64,000 nucleotides of DNA from an uncultured Eubacterium sp. (GCA_947642745.1 CANRTU010000006.1:20222-84221); one strand, 5' to 3'; shown: positions 8,479 through 18,008, counted from the first letter of the stretch. The notes: generated from the sequence alone by a model not told the origin. Numbers and translations: made by a program.

Positions 8479-10527
8479 GATAAAATGGATTACCTCTTCT
8501 TTTTTCTGTAACAATGCCCCTTCCGCAACCGGATATCCCAGCGCTATGGCTGCCCATACAATATCGTTTTGCGGAATGCCAAGGCTGTCCAGCTCACTCT
8601 TAACCGGCGGTGCGTCACGCAGTGTCTTCAGCGGATTTAACCATACCGAACCGATTCCATAAGAAGCGGCTGCCAGCATGATATTCTCCGCTGCGCAGGA
8701 GGCGTCCTGACATCCATCGGCATTTCTCTTATCGTTTGACACCAGCACTAATGCCTGCGGATTCTCCCATCCATAGAAGTAAACCCGGTTCTGTTGTGCT
8801 GCCTCCTGCGTCTTTTCACGAAGCCGCCTGATATCTTCCTGAGACGTCAGGACAGTGAACCTCCAGCTTTGCATATTATGGCCGCTCGGAGCATAACACC
8901 CTGCCCGCACAATCATTTCCAGGACAGGGCGCCTGATTTCCTGTTCTGTAAATTTCCGCACACTCCTCCTGGAAAAAATGACCTGCATCACCGGATTCAT
9001 CAGCTCCAGACTTTCCTTATCTTCCCAGAGCATACGCAGTTTTCCGCAGTCAGTCTTCTGCATCCGGTTACGTGGGATACGCCGGACCACCACTGCCTGT
9101 CTGGGGATTTTATGCCGCTGCAGCCTTGTGGATAAAAACTTTAGCAGTCCTTCCTGCGTATAGCCGCTTTTTACAGCCACAAAAAGAACCGGCACCTGCC
9201 CAAGGATGCCATCCGGATCATCCACACCGATACAGGCGCATTCCCGTACAGAATCGTATTGCCCGGCAGCCTCTTCCACCTCAACCGGCGAAACTTTTTC
9301 CCCGCCCACGTTAATGATGTCATCTGCACGTCCCAGCATATAGAGATACCCTTCCTCATCCATATAAGCCATATCCCCGGTCAGAAGCCATCCTGCGGTC
9401 AGCGTCTTCTCCGTTAGCTGCGGCTGTTTCCAGTAACCTGTCATAAGCATATCACCCTTTAACGCCATGCGGCCCGGATTCGTACTGCTGCTATCCATTT
9501 CCTTTCCGTCCGCATCCACAATCTTAACCTGCACATGCGGCAATGTCTTCCCCAGCATCCCGGCCCTGGCCGGATCACGGACAGCCTGCGCCACATCGCA
9601 AAAGACCGCTCCGCCGGACTCAGAGCTGCCCCATGTATTAAAAATCCGCACCCCCGGCAATAATTCCGTAATCTCTTTCCTCTGGCGGATACTAAGGGAG
9701 CCGGCGCCAAATTCAATAAACCGCATTCCGCCAAGTACCCGTGCAAACGCATCCTGCATCTGCGAACGCATAATCTCGTAAGCAGCCGGAACTGCCGCCA
9801 TACAATTACATCCAAAAGCGGACACATTCTGCTCTGCTTCCCTGGCAAATGTAAAACCATTTTGCAACACGACCGTCCCGCCCTGATACAACACCGCACG
9901 CAGGACACGCAGCGCAAAGGAATGATGCAGCGGAAGCGGCAGCAACAGGCAGTCCTCCCTTTGAATCCCTATCCCCTGCGCCGTATCTGTCAGAATATGG
10001 TATACCGAACGGCAGGTCAGTATCACTCCTTTTGGTTTCCCCGTCGTACCCGTTGTAAATAACAGCTCCGCAATCTCCTCTTCTTCTGGTGAAACAGGCA
10101 CAGCAGGCTCCAAAGGGCTGCCATTTCGCACCGCCTCCCCTGCACGGCGGTACATTTCCCGCAGTGAAAGGATACGGCACAAAACTTTCCCTTTCACCGG
10201 CTTATCCGTCAGTAAAAGGGATGCGCCCGCTTCTGTACATATTGCCGCCATACTTTCCGGCGTGCCGTTTTTATCCAGAAAGACAGCAACTGCCCCGCTG
10301 GCCCGGACCGCCATATAAGCCGCCACCATCTCCGGCCCTGATACAGCGGAAAAACAGACCCTGTCCCCATGCCTGATCCCCTCCGCACGCAAAGCCCCTG
10401 CCATACAGACAGCCCTTTTCACTAATTCCTGATAGGTAAGCTGTTCCTTTTTAAAGATTACCGCCCGCCGCTCCGGCTGGGATTCTGCCAGCTCCAGCAG
10501 GCGGTTCCACAATGTATCCATACGCAT
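8449..10527 (-). CDS. AMP-dependent acyl ligase fused to a nitroreductase-family flavoprotein
   Basis: A 692-residue two-domain protein. Residues 1 to about 505 form an ANL-family adenylating enzyme: P-loop FTTGTTGKPKG, A5 motif NTWGSSESGG, TGD, GRADDIINVGGEKVSPVEVEE hinge, and a C-terminal lysine region (IPRNRMQKTDCGK). Residues about 515-680 form an FMN nitroreductase fold: SRRSVRKF, AGCYAPSGHNMQSWRF, then CAAENIMLAAASYGIGSVWLN. The ligase would activate a carboxylic acid and load it onto the carrier protein encoded just upstream. The flavin domain might oxidise or reduce the tethered acyl group; that is inference. It is last in an operon with an ACP, an MBOAT and an SGNH protein. The final residues (VSEKCFS) come from a REP-like repeat, so the C-terminus may be recent. 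Domain families are clear, substrate unknown. Confidence 0.85.
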   Translation of the reverse strand: MRMDTLWNRLLELAESQPERRAVIFKKEQLTYQELVKRAVCMAGALRAEGIRHGDRVCFSAVSGPEMVAAYMAVRASGAVAVFLDKNGTPESMAAICTEAGASLLLTDKPVKGKVLCRILSLREMYRRAGEAVRNGSPLEPAVPVSPEEEEIAELLFTTGTTGKPKGVILTCRSVYHILTDTAQGIGIQREDCLLLPLPLHHSFALRVLRAVLYQGGTVVLQNGFTFAREAEQNVSAFGCNCMAAVPAAYEIMRSQMQDAFARVLGGMRFIEFGAGSLSIRQRKEITELLPGVRIFNTWGSSESGGAVFCDVAQAVRDPARAGMLGKTLPHVQVKIVDADGKEMDSSSTNPGRMALKGDMLMTGYWKQPQLTEKTLTAGWLLTGDMAYMDEEGYLYMLGRADDIINVGGEKVSPVEVEEAAGQYDSVRECACIGVDDPDGILGQVPVLFVAVKSGYTQEGLLKFLSTRLQRHKIPRQAVVVRRIPRNRMQKTDCGKLRMLWEDKESLELMNPVMQVIFSRRSVRKFTEQEIRRPVLEMIVRAGCYAPSGHNMQSWRFTVLTSQEDIRRLREKTQEAAQQNRVYFYGWENPQALVLVSNDKRNADGCQDASCAAENIMLAAASYGIGSVWLNPLKTLRDAPPVKSELDSLGIPQNDIVWAAIALGYPVAEGALLQKKEEVIHFIQSVSEKCFS

Positions 10528-10631
10528 TTCCTTCTCTTTCTATTTGTTTACATATTTGAAAACAAGGCAGGCATTAACCGTCTGTCGCTTCTTTTCCGCC
10601 TGCTCTGGCGTTACATTTCAGAATTTTCCAG

Positions 10632-10859
10632 TTATGCCCGCAGCCGCCCGATCATCTTCGCCAGCCCGCTGACAGAATTAAAATTTTCCTCTATAATCTC
10701 TTCATATGGGATTGTGATGCCAAACTCCATGGTCAATGCCGCAATGATCCCTGTAATTGTCAGGGAATCCAGTATCCCGTCATCTACCAGCGCATCCGAC
10801 GCCGTAAAATCAATCTCCGGATATTCCTCTGCCAGAAGCTCCAAAATCTTCTCTTCCAT
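10632..10859 (-). CDS. Acyl carrier protein
   Basis: 75 residues, the usual ACP length, acidic and helical. The phosphopantetheine site is Ser32 in the motif DGILDSLTITGII. It is encoded directly after the MBOAT gene and upstream of the ligase/nitroreductase, which is the pairing expected for a DltA/DltC-like loading system, so I infer that it carries the acyl group to the membrane acyltransferase and is not the fatty-acid synthase ACP. The gap to the ligase gene (104 bases) shows nothing notable. Confidence 0.88.
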   Translation of the reverse strand: MEEKILELLAEEYPEIDFTASDALVDDGILDSLTITGIIAALTMEFGITIPYEEIIEENFNSVSGLAKMIGRLRA

Positions 10860-10875
10860 TAATTAATTCCTCCAT

Positions 10876-12429
10876 TTAAAATTGTATGTATACAAAATTG
10901 CTCCCACCCTGCTCCGGCCCATAAATGCCAAAAATTATAACAGCCATGATCGAAGCTACATAAAAAACACAGCGGACAGGCAGATACCAGCCGGCAATTT
11001 TCTCCCGTACGCACCCCTTTTCCTGCTGTATATCGACAAACCAGAGTATGCCGGCCGCAAAAAGCGCCAGCGCAAATTCTTTCCACTCCAGCCCCTGCTC
11101 ATACAGCGTATTATCCACTAACTGCCATAATTTGGGCTGTGTCAGGATTCTTTTAAAAATCATTCCGGATACATGCAGATCCCCCGGAACCGTAATGATC
11201 CTTCCGATACAAAACAGTAAAAACGTGCGTATTGTCCGGAATACTTTCCACCCTTTCTTTTCCAGATCCACATGCAGGATCTTTGACATTTTTCTTATTT
11301 CCGGCGCAAACACTGTTGATAAAATAATCAGCGACCCCCAGTAAACGCCCCATACCAGATAACTGGCCCCTGTACCATGCCATAGCCCCGTTAACACCCA
11401 GACAACGGACAGAGGGACTACCGTCAGTACGGCACGGCCTGCCCTTTTACCAGCTTTCCTGCCTGCCATACCTGATAAACGGATCAGGCGGGGTGAAATG
11501 ACCAGAGGCATATAGACATAATCCCTGAACCATACGCCCAGTGTTATATGCCATCTGCGCCAGAATTCCGACGCTGATTCCGCAAAAAAAGGATGGTTAA
11601 AATTCTTTTCCAGAACAATACCAAACATCTGTGATACCCCGGCCGCAATGTCCATGCAGCCAGAAAAATCGCTGTAAATCTGAACTGCTGATAAAATGAC
11701 CGCTATACACAGTACCGCCCCGCCGGGCGCACCCTCATCTGAAAACACTGTGGCAGTAAACAAAGCAATGCGGTCAGCAATAACCATTTTCTTAAAATAT
11801 CCCCAGATGACAAGCTGTGCGCCAAAGCAAAAAGACCGGTAATCAAACCGATGCCCCTGATACAGATACCCTGCCAGTATTCTGTGTTTTGCAACCGGCC
11901 CCTGCAATATTTTGGGAAAAAACAGGATAAACAGCAGCAGCTTAAAATAATTCCCTTCCGGCTGGTCCTTTTTCCAGTATACATCCGCCAGATATCCAAT
12001 TGATGAAAACGTATAATAAGAAATACCAAGCGGAACCACAAATCCGGACTTCCATTCCAGAAAGGAATGCAGCTTGCAAAATAACAGAATCACCAGCAGC
12101 ACAATACTCCCTGCCATAAGATAAAACCGTGATTTTTTCTTCTGTTTATTACAATCTCCTTCCTGATCCATGCAGCCAGTACAAACGCCTGCACAATATA
12201 CGATAAAAGACGTCATTAATACAAACACCAGCGTATTGACTCCGGCGGTACTGTAAAACGCAATACTGCCAGCCAGCAGCACCACCCACTGCACTCTGCC
12301 CGGTACAAGATAGTAAACAAACAGCAGGAGCAGTACAAACACTATAAAATAAAACGATAAAAACGACGGATTTAATGTATGAAACCACTCGTCAAAGTGA
12401 AACTCTGTATATGGATTTGACGAAAACAT
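10876..12429 (-). CDS. MBOAT-family membrane O-acyltransferase (AlgI/DltB-like)
   Basis: A polytopic acyltransferase of 517 residues from the chosen start. The N-terminus (FLSFYFIVFVLLLLFVYYLVPGRVQWVVLLAGS) and the motifs SYYTFSSIGYLADVY, FFPKILQGPV and SEFWRRWHITLGVWFRDYVY are AlgI-type. The catalytic His lies in VLTGLWHGTGASYLVWG. Such enzymes pass acyl groups from a cytoplasmic donor across the membrane to an extracytoplasmic acceptor, usually with an SGNH partner; one is encoded immediately upstream. The ATG at 12429 has AAGGAG six bases upstream. An alternative GTG at 12507 would overlap the upstream stop by four bases but lacks a ribosome-binding site. The sequence shows no lesion. Confidence 0.9.
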   Translation of the reverse strand: MFSSNPYTEFHFDEWFHTLNPSFLSFYFIVFVLLLLFVYYLVPGRVQWVVLLAGSIAFYSTAGVNTLVFVLMTSFIVYCAGVCTGCMDQEGDCNKQKKKSRFYLMAGSIVLLVILLFCKLHSFLEWKSGFVVPLGISYYTFSSIGYLADVYWKKDQPEGNYFKLLLFILFFPKILQGPVAKHRILAGYLYQGHRFDYRSFCFGAQLVIWGYFKKMVIADRIALFTATVFSDEGAPGGAVLCIAVILSAVQIYSDFSGCMDIAAGVSQMFGIVLEKNFNHPFFAESASEFWRRWHITLGVWFRDYVYMPLVISPRLIRLSGMAGRKAGKRAGRAVLTVVPLSVVWVLTGLWHGTGASYLVWGVYWGSLIILSTVFAPEIRKMSKILHVDLEKKGWKVFRTIRTFLLFCIGRIITVPGDLHVSGMIFKRILTQPKLWQLVDNTLYEQGLEWKEFALALFAAGILWFVDIQQEKGCVREKIAGWYLPVRCVFYVASIMAVIIFGIYGPEQGGSNFVYIQF

Positions 12430-12503
12430 CTGATACTCCTTCCTGGCATATTTGATAAACGCTTTCCGTGAGATCTGTCCGACGGTATGATACATCCTGC
12501 GGG

Positions 12504-15500
12504 TCACAGGGCTGATTTTTCAGACAGATTTATATGTGTGATCTGATAGTCATCCATACGGCTAAAAACAATAATATCCACAACCGTATCTGTCACTTTA
12601 TTGTATACGACCAGGATAATCCCAACACCCGCAACTACTTTACTTTCTACTTTACTTTCCTCTTTTCCCTGTATCGTAATTTCACATCCACTGTAGCCCC
12701 TCATAACTCCGATCTTTTTGGTGCCATGTATTACCTCTTCCGCCTTTTCCCTGTCACCGGCTGTCTCCTCTTCCATCCATGTCAGCGTATCCAGCTGTTC
12801 CAGCGCATCCATAAGCTCTTCGTAGTTTTCTGAATCATCATCCTCTGTCCCATATGGTATAGCAAGGCAGGACACCTTTCCCTGTGCCAGTTCATCCAGA
12901 TAGTCGTCCTTATCGCTGATACTCTGAAGCAGGCGGTCTGACAGCTTTGCCATTGCCACGTCCCATTCCCGGTAATCCTCATCTCCCCGGTGATCTGTGA
13001 GGGCGTAGCGCTCCCTGAGATAAGCGCCAAGGTATACACTGTCTTTCCTTACCCCATAAACATTCAAATGTGCGTTATCTTTATAAAAATCCCTGCGTGA
13101 AAAATTCAGTTCACGGTCTAAATCCGTAAAATTAATAAAAGGCACCTCATACGCTTCTGCGATCAGCGATACAGTATGAAAATAAGGCTGCTGCTGGTCC
13201 GCATTCATCGGCTGGGTCGATACAAACACCAGGGGGATATTGTTTTCCCTGCATAAACGGATGATCTTTTTCAGATAATATTCCTGCTTCTCACCAACCG
13301 CCAGATACTCTATGCAGTCGGCCCCTGTGTTCATCTGCGCATCCGCTCTCCCATATAAAGGGGCAGACCCTTTATCGAATTCCAGCTCCCCGCTCCAGTT
13401 ATAATGCATAAAATCGTTTTCTGACAATTCCCAATACCGGCCATGGAATAATGGAAATTGCAGAATAAAATCCAGCCTGTCTTCCATGCTGCAGGAAGCG
13501 GCTATGGCTTCTAATTTTATCAGGCCGTTTTTTAGCCCCGACGTATTGGTCATTTGCTGCTGATAGCCTGAAAACTCATCCTGAAACCGCATGGAACTGA
13601 CCTCAAAAACAACTACCTTTGGCGGATTTATTTTTAATGCCTCTTTCATAAAATAATAACTGTTCCATACCGGGCTGGTGTTTCCCCACAGGTTGTAAGC
13701 GCTGATTCCAAATTCATCCCATAAAATCCCCCCGTCGAGATTAATTCCTGTCCTGCTGCTGCCAACAAGCAGCACATCCACACTTCCTTTTTCCTGCAGG
13801 TAATAGTTTTGCATCGTAGTAATACCATCGGTATTTTTATTCCTTAATGTATAGCAGGCCACATACATTGCTGTCAGCAGCAGGGCAGCACAAAGCATAC
13901 ATGATACCGCCCGCTTTGCGTATTCTGTCCGGTCATAAGTCAATGCTTCGTCAGACCGGTGGTTATTATACTCTTTTGCGCCTGCCTGTCTGTTCACCCA
14001 TGAGCCGGGTAAAACAGCCAGCTTTCCCGAACGTAAGTATAAATTGCGCAGCGCTGCGGCTGCGGAAAGAACGCACAATATTACCAGGGCAAACCATGGC
14101 GCCCGCGAAAATAACTGATAATATTTTATGTATTCCGGTATGTAACCGGGGCCGAACCTGATCTGCCCATCCCCTGAACCTGCGATATATATAAGCTCCC
14201 CAGTCTCTTTACCTGCCTCTCCTTCATAATCAGGGACTGTCCGGTAAATGCCCTTAACCGTATCAGCAGTCTCAGATTTGCTGATCAATTCTGATTCTGT
14301 AATTTCACCTGTAAATGTCCTGGGATTTACCAGCATGACGTCCCCGGTAGAAAAGCAGGATGTAATCATGCCAGACCCGTAAGATGATATGGATGCGGCA
14401 ATCCCCTCTTTGCCGGAGACGGACACATCCCCCAGGTTAAGGCAGTATAGAATTTCCCCCGCAAAATTATCCGCCAGACCCCCTGCCCGGTATTTCCCCC
14501 TTACCTTTGCCTTGTTATAACAGTTTATGATCCGTGCATTTCCACCTCCGTGGCTTGTAATGCTGCCTATGCATTCACCCCGGAACAAACCGCTTTCTAT
14601 CCCCAGATTTCTTACTTCGCCTCCCAGTAAGGCAAAAATCCCGGCATACCTGTCCTCGCAGGACACATTATATATACAATGCCCCTGCCCGTCATACGTT
14701 CCATTAAAAAATATCCCTTTTTTTACATCACCGATTGGTTTCCAGTTTTCCCCGTCCGGAAAATAAAGGTCCTGCGTCTGTTCAAAAAAATATCCGGCAT
14801 AATTGACGCCTATATTTACACAATCCCTTAAACATGCCAGGTCTTCGCAGGAAGAAATTAAAAAGGGGTCTTCTTTCGTGCCCTTCCCGTCAAAACTGTA
14901 TTTCTTCTCAGACAACGTAAGGAACTCCTGTTTCTTTTCTTCTCTTTCCTGCCGGAAAATATCCGGCTCATACGTGCTGTCAAAGCAGACGCCGCCTTCT
15001 TTCCATACCATAAAAACCGTATTGCCACGGGTAATCAGCTTTTCCTCTTTCTCTTTATCTGCTGTATACTGCTGAAAAAGGTTTTGATAAAACAGCTCCA
15101 TGCATGACCCGGCCTCCCGCAGAGCTACAATACCGGAATCTGAGATAGTCCCTGAAAACGTACCATCATCCGTCAGCTTCTCTGCGTCCGCCGCATAACA
15201 GTAACGGATGTCCGCACTACCATATGAAGTAATCCCTGCCGTAACTACGCTCTCACCCGCACCTTCCACATGTCCGGAATTCCAGCAGAACATAATAAGT
15301 CCCGGATAATTATCGGTAATCCCGCCAGCCCGGCTGTCCGCATATACATCCGCCTTATTATAACAATTAATAATCCTGGCTGTTCCTGTCCCATGGCTGG
15401 TAATACTTCCCGCACAGTTCCCCTGAAAATAGCCGCTTTCAATTCCCAGGTTCCTTACTTCCCCGCCTAAAAACGAAAACAGTCCGGCATACTGGTTATT

Positions 15501-15836
15501 GCTGTAAATATTTGACAATGTATAGCCATCGCCGTTATACGTCCCCGCAAAAATATGACCCGACAGATCTCCAATCGGAATCCAGTTTTCTCCGTCCGGA
15601 AAGAAAATATCCGCTGTCTGCTTAAAGAATACCCCTTCCAGACTATCCCCATCATTTACCATATCCCGGAGGCTGGATAGATCTTCGTACGAAGAAATGA
15701 GGTATGGGTCATCCGTTACCCCTCCCCCTTCCCAGACATCCTCCCGCCCTTCCGCTGATACTGGCGCTGCCCGGGCAAATACCATTATGCACACCGCCAT
15801 TAGCAGTATCCCCAAAAAACATATCTGCTTTTTCAT
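12504..15836 (-). CDS. Secreted/membrane protein: two GLUG-type repeat domains, two TM helices, SGNH-like acyltransferase domain
   Basis: 1110 residues. A signal peptide (1-29, ending APVSAEG) leads into two homologous GLUG-type domains at about 37-230 and 317-520, each opening with DPYLISS or DPFLISS and containing W-x-PIGD, GTYDGQGH, GLF/GIF, VRNLGIESG and RIINCYNKA. A membrane helix lies near 581-600 and another near 650-670. The C-terminal domain has SGNH-hydrolase features: LLVGSSRTGINL (block I, near 693) and DNAHLN (block V, near 920). It resembles DltD or AlgJ/AlgX-type partners of MBOAT proteins, so I infer that it completes acyl transfer to the glycan outside the cell. A ~100-residue tail has no assignment. 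First gene of the acylation operon, preceded by GGAGGACAGAGCTT. Confidence 0.8.
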   Translation of the reverse strand: MKKQICFLGILLMAVCIMVFARAAPVSAEGREDVWEGGGVTDDPYLISSYEDLSSLRDMVNDGDSLEGVFFKQTADIFFPDGENWIPIGDLSGHIFAGTYNGDGYTLSNIYSNNQYAGLFSFLGGEVRNLGIESGYFQGNCAGSITSHGTGTARIINCYNKADVYADSRAGGITDNYPGLIMFCWNSGHVEGAGESVVTAGITSYGSADIRYCYAADAEKLTDDGTFSGTISDSGIVALREAGSCMELFYQNLFQQYTADKEKEEKLITRGNTVFMVWKEGGVCFDSTYEPDIFRQEREEKKQEFLTLSEKKYSFDGKGTKEDPFLISSCEDLACLRDCVNIGVNYAGYFFEQTQDLYFPDGENWKPIGDVKKGIFFNGTYDGQGHCIYNVSCEDRYAGIFALLGGEVRNLGIESGLFRGECIGSITSHGGGNARIINCYNKAKVRGKYRAGGLADNFAGEILYCLNLGDVSVSGKEGIAASISSYGSGMITSCFSTGDVMLVNPRTFTGEITESELISKSETADTVKGIYRTVPDYEGEAGKETGELIYIAGSGDGQIRFGPGYIPEYIKYYQLFSRAPWFALVILCVLSAAAALRNLYLRSGKLAVLPGSWVNRQAGAKEYNNHRSDEALTYDRTEYAKRAVSCMLCAALLLTAMYVACYTLRNKNTDGITTMQNYYLQEKGSVDVLLVGSSRTGINLDGGILWDEFGISAYNLWGNTSPVWNSYYFMKEALKINPPKVVVFEVSSMRFQDEFSGYQQQMTNTSGLKNGLIKLEAIAASCSMEDRLDFILQFPLFHGRYWELSENDFMHYNWSGELEFDKGSAPLYGRADAQMNTGADCIEYLAVGEKQEYYLKKIIRLCRENNIPLVFVSTQPMNADQQQPYFHTVSLIAEAYEVPFINFTDLDRELNFSRRDFYKDNAHLNVYGVRKDSVYLGAYLRERYALTDHRGDEDYREWDVAMAKLSDRLLQSISDKDDYLDELAQGKVSCLAIPYGTEDDDSENYEELMDALEQLDTLTWMEEETAGDREKAEEVIHGTKKIGVMRGYSGCEITIQGKEESKVESKVVAGVGIILVVYNKVTDTVVDIIVFSRMDDYQITHINLSEKSAL

Positions 15837-15878
15837 AAGCTCTGTCCTCCTTCATATTCAGTTTAATCTAATATAGTG

Positions 15879-15904
15879 CGATTATCAATCCATATTTCAA
15901 ATTG
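15879..15904 (-). promoter_or_regulatory. Conserved upstream motif shared with the cell-wall-binding protein gene (copy 1)
   Basis: CGATTATCAATCCATATTTCAAATT lies 43-68 bases before the GLUG-SGNH gene. The same 25 bases with two changes occur at 39033-39057, upstream of the other secreted protein of the locus. On the minus strand it contains TTGAAA, a possible -35 element. Confidence 0.5.
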
Positions 15905-16028
15905 CAGACGATAATATGTTGCCTGGGCGAAGTTTTGGAGACTATTTCCTGTTAAAAATTCACATATAATAGGATTTTTACTCTAAAACTGTATTTAATA
16001 GTAAAATGGGACAAAAGGAGATCATTCT

Positions 16029-16442
16029 ATGAATCAGTTTGGAGACAGGTTACGGGAATTACGTGAAGAGCGGAATTTAAAACAACGGGATGTTGCACAG
16101 GCCCTTTCCATCAGCAATAAAGTCCTTTCCAGTTACGAACGCAACGTTGCGTTTCCTTCAATAGAAATGCTGAAAAGAATCTGTGAATATTACAATGTAT
16201 CTGCGGACTACCTGTTGCAGATTGATGTAAAAAAAGAAAAACCGGAAACCAGAAATTCTTTCCGGCTTGTCGCACTAAACCCACATCAGATAAGGCTGCT
16301 TTCCTATTATGAACGGCTCAACACTGAAAACAAAGACGCTGTCCGTGGGGCAATGGTGCTTTATTATAAAGAACAGATGCGAAAAAAAAACGATACCCGG
16401 ACGGATTCTGATGACGAAAAAAACAGCAGCCCACCACATTAA
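16029..16442 (+). CDS. XRE-family helix-turn-helix regulator
   Basis: 137 residues with an N-terminal Cro/CI-type HTH (residues 6-62: RLRELREERNLKQRDVAQAL, then SYERNVAFPSIEMLKRICEYY). After it come a lysine-rich linker and a C-terminal helix pair without a recognised ligand domain. ACAAAAGGAGATCATTCT precedes the ATG, and TATAAT at 15965-15970 could be its -10. It is the only rightward gene inside a ~30-kb leftward glycan locus and sits exactly between the flippase gene and the acylation operon. A palindromic site with a strong minus-strand promoter lies just beyond its stop. I infer that it regulates the locus; its target sites are a guess. Confidence 0.88.
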   Translation: MNQFGDRLRELREERNLKQRDVAQALSISNKVLSSYERNVAFPSIEMLKRICEYYNVSADYLLQIDVKKEKPETRNSFRLVALNPHQIRLLSYYERLNTENKDAVRGAMVLYYKEQMRKKNDTRTDSDDEKNSSPPH

Positions 16443-16742
16443 AAGACTCATGCGCAGCCATTCCATGAATAAACAAGAAGATAGCAGATCCTGTTTTTTC
16501 CAGGTTCATACTCTTAGTATACGCTATACTGTAAATGTTGTCAATTTATTTTTTACTAATCTAGTTCTGTTCTATTTCTTTGCGATTTTCTTTTGTCATG
16601 CCAGAAAATGAATCTGTCCCCGTTCCTTAAAGCATATCTGAAAAATGCTTTAAGGCAGTTTTCCGCTCCCAGCTTTGTACCTTCAAGGTATATCACACTT
16701 TTCAGGATACAAGGCAGGGAGCTCAGATGACGAATACAATTT
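16443..16742. other. Intergenic region after the XRE gene
   Basis: 300 bases between the XRE gene and the flippase gene. It holds the palindromic promoter, a small hairpin at about 16629-16655 (AAAGCAT/ATGCTTT) and part of a REP-like element. No protein gene is supported. Confidence 0.6.
16516..16544 (-). promoter_or_regulatory. Strong minus-strand sigma-A promoter with a palindromic operator over the -10
   Basis: On the minus strand, TTGACA (16544-16539), a 17-base spacer and TATACT (16521-16516) form a near-consensus promoter. The -10 is half of a perfect palindrome, AGTATA-CGC-TATACT (16516-16530), a typical size and position for an XRE repressor operator. Transcription would start near 16509, run antisense through the whole XRE gene and continue into the acylation operon at 15836. 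Confidence 0.6.
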
Positions 16743-16756
16743 TCAGACACGCTCCC
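16686..16756 (-). repeat. REP-like short interspersed repeat, copy D
   Basis: On the minus strand it reads AGCGTGTCTGAAAATTG and later TTGTATCCTGAAAAGTGTGATATAC, the longer form also seen at 51.3 kb. It supplies the last codon and stop of the flippase gene (GAG CGT GTC TGA). Confidence 0.6.
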
Positions 16757-18008
16757 GTACAACGGGAACCAGAACAAGCAGAAAACATACGCTCACCAAA
16801 GCCATCAAAGCTGTGTACAATACCGCTGCGCCAGACATCTGATACGCTTCCACTACCACATTCGCACAGGCCATCGCCAGGACCGATATCCCGGCATAAA
16901 TCCATACCAGGACTTTCTGGCGGCGGATAATTGTAATTACCGCATTCAGCAATCCTGAAAGTCCCAGGAAACCGCCTCCCAGCAGCAGGATCAGCAGTTC
17001 CCTTTTATACGGCTTCAAATCTGCATGATACAAAAACGAGAGAACAGGTATCCCGAATAAATCCGCCCCCAGGATACATACGCCCGTAATTCCGGCTACT
17101 GCCAGAACCTGAACTCCGACCTGCTTTAAAAATTCTTTCTTCCTGCCCTCACTCCACAACCGGGATATCTGATAAAGCATAGGATTAAAAATAAAGTTAT
17201 TCAAAAGTCCTATCACAAACACCGGCATCGAAACAAATCCATAGCAGGCCTGTAGTTCGTCCGATAGCAGTGCGTCAATGGCATATTTGGGTATATTTCC
17301 AATATATACGGATAAAAAACTGCCGGCAAATAGTGGAAAACAGTTTTTGAGCAGCGCCAGCAAATGTTCTCTGTTAAACTCCGGCTGTTCCCTGTATGGT
17401 ACGCATGTCCACTTCAAAAAAACAACCATCACGACAACAGTCACCCCGGCTGCCGCAACAAGCGCCACCAGCTGTTTTTTTACCAGTATCAGCAAACCCG
17501 CATATACAGCAATTGTAATCAATAGCCGGATTGTCATTGCCTTAGACGCAATGTCCAGACGCCCCCGCCGCTGATACTCCCCAAAGTACACATCCTCGGC
17601 CGCATCAGGTATTTTTAACAGGCACATCCAGATAATCACCATACTCTTTTCAAAAGTATAATGCCTTGTAACGGACAATACCGCCACATACGTACAGGAT
17701 GCCGCCAGCATGGCGGCTATTGACACATATCTTGTATGCAGGTAATCCCGGAAGGAAAACTGCCCCTCCACGTCAGAAACCTGATAATTGCGCATACCAT
17801 ACTTCCCGATATTTAAAAACAAATTGGCGTTCACATTTGCGATTGTAAAAATCCCCGCTTCCGCAAGGCCTGCCGTCCTGGTTATTATCATCAGCAGAAT
17901 CACCGACTGGAAGGCCATAATCATACTTCCCGCCATGTTCCAGACAAAACTGTCACGTGCGATATTGTTACTTTGCAAAAGAAATTTCTTTAATGTCATT
18001 GGCTTCAA
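16743..18008 (-). CDS. Wzx-like polysaccharide flippase (MOP superfamily)
   Basis: 421 residues with about 12 hydrophobic segments and no large soluble domain, as in the polysaccharide-transporter branch of the MOP/MATE superfamily. The opening (NIARDSFVWNMAGSMIMAFQSVILLMIITR) matches the Wzx/PST N-terminus. It would flip lipid-linked glycan units across the membrane. The probable TTG start at 18008 overlaps the stop of the upstream GT gene by four bases (TTGA); an ATG nine bases downstream is an alternative. The C-terminus RERV ends in a REP-like repeat. Confidence 0.85.
   Translation of the reverse strand: MKPMTLKKFLLQSNNIARDSFVWNMAGSMIMAFQSVILLMIITRTAGLAEAGIFTIANVNANLFLNIGKYGMRNYQVSDVEGQFSFRDYLHTRYVSIAAMLAASCTYVAVLSVTRHYTFEKSMVIIWMCLLKIPDAAEDVYFGEYQRRGRLDIASKAMTIRLLITIAVYAGLLILVKKQLVALVAAAGVTVVVMVVFLKWTCVPYREQPEFNREHLLALLKNCFPLFAGSFLSVYIGNIPKYAIDALLSDELQACYGFVSMPVFVIGLLNNFIFNPMLYQISRLWSEGRKKEFLKQVGVQVLAVAGITGVCILGADLFGIPVLSFLYHADLKPYKRELLILLLGGGFLGLSGLLNAVITIIRRQKVLVWIYAGISVLAMACANVVVEAYQMSGAAVLYTALMALVSVCFLLVLVPVVRERV

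Noticed and set aside
8449..15836. Bona fide dlt (D-alanine) operon
   Set aside because: The MBOAT is AlgI-like, the ligase carries a nitroreductase domain, and the SGNH protein has GLUG domains; the order and families differ from dltABCD.
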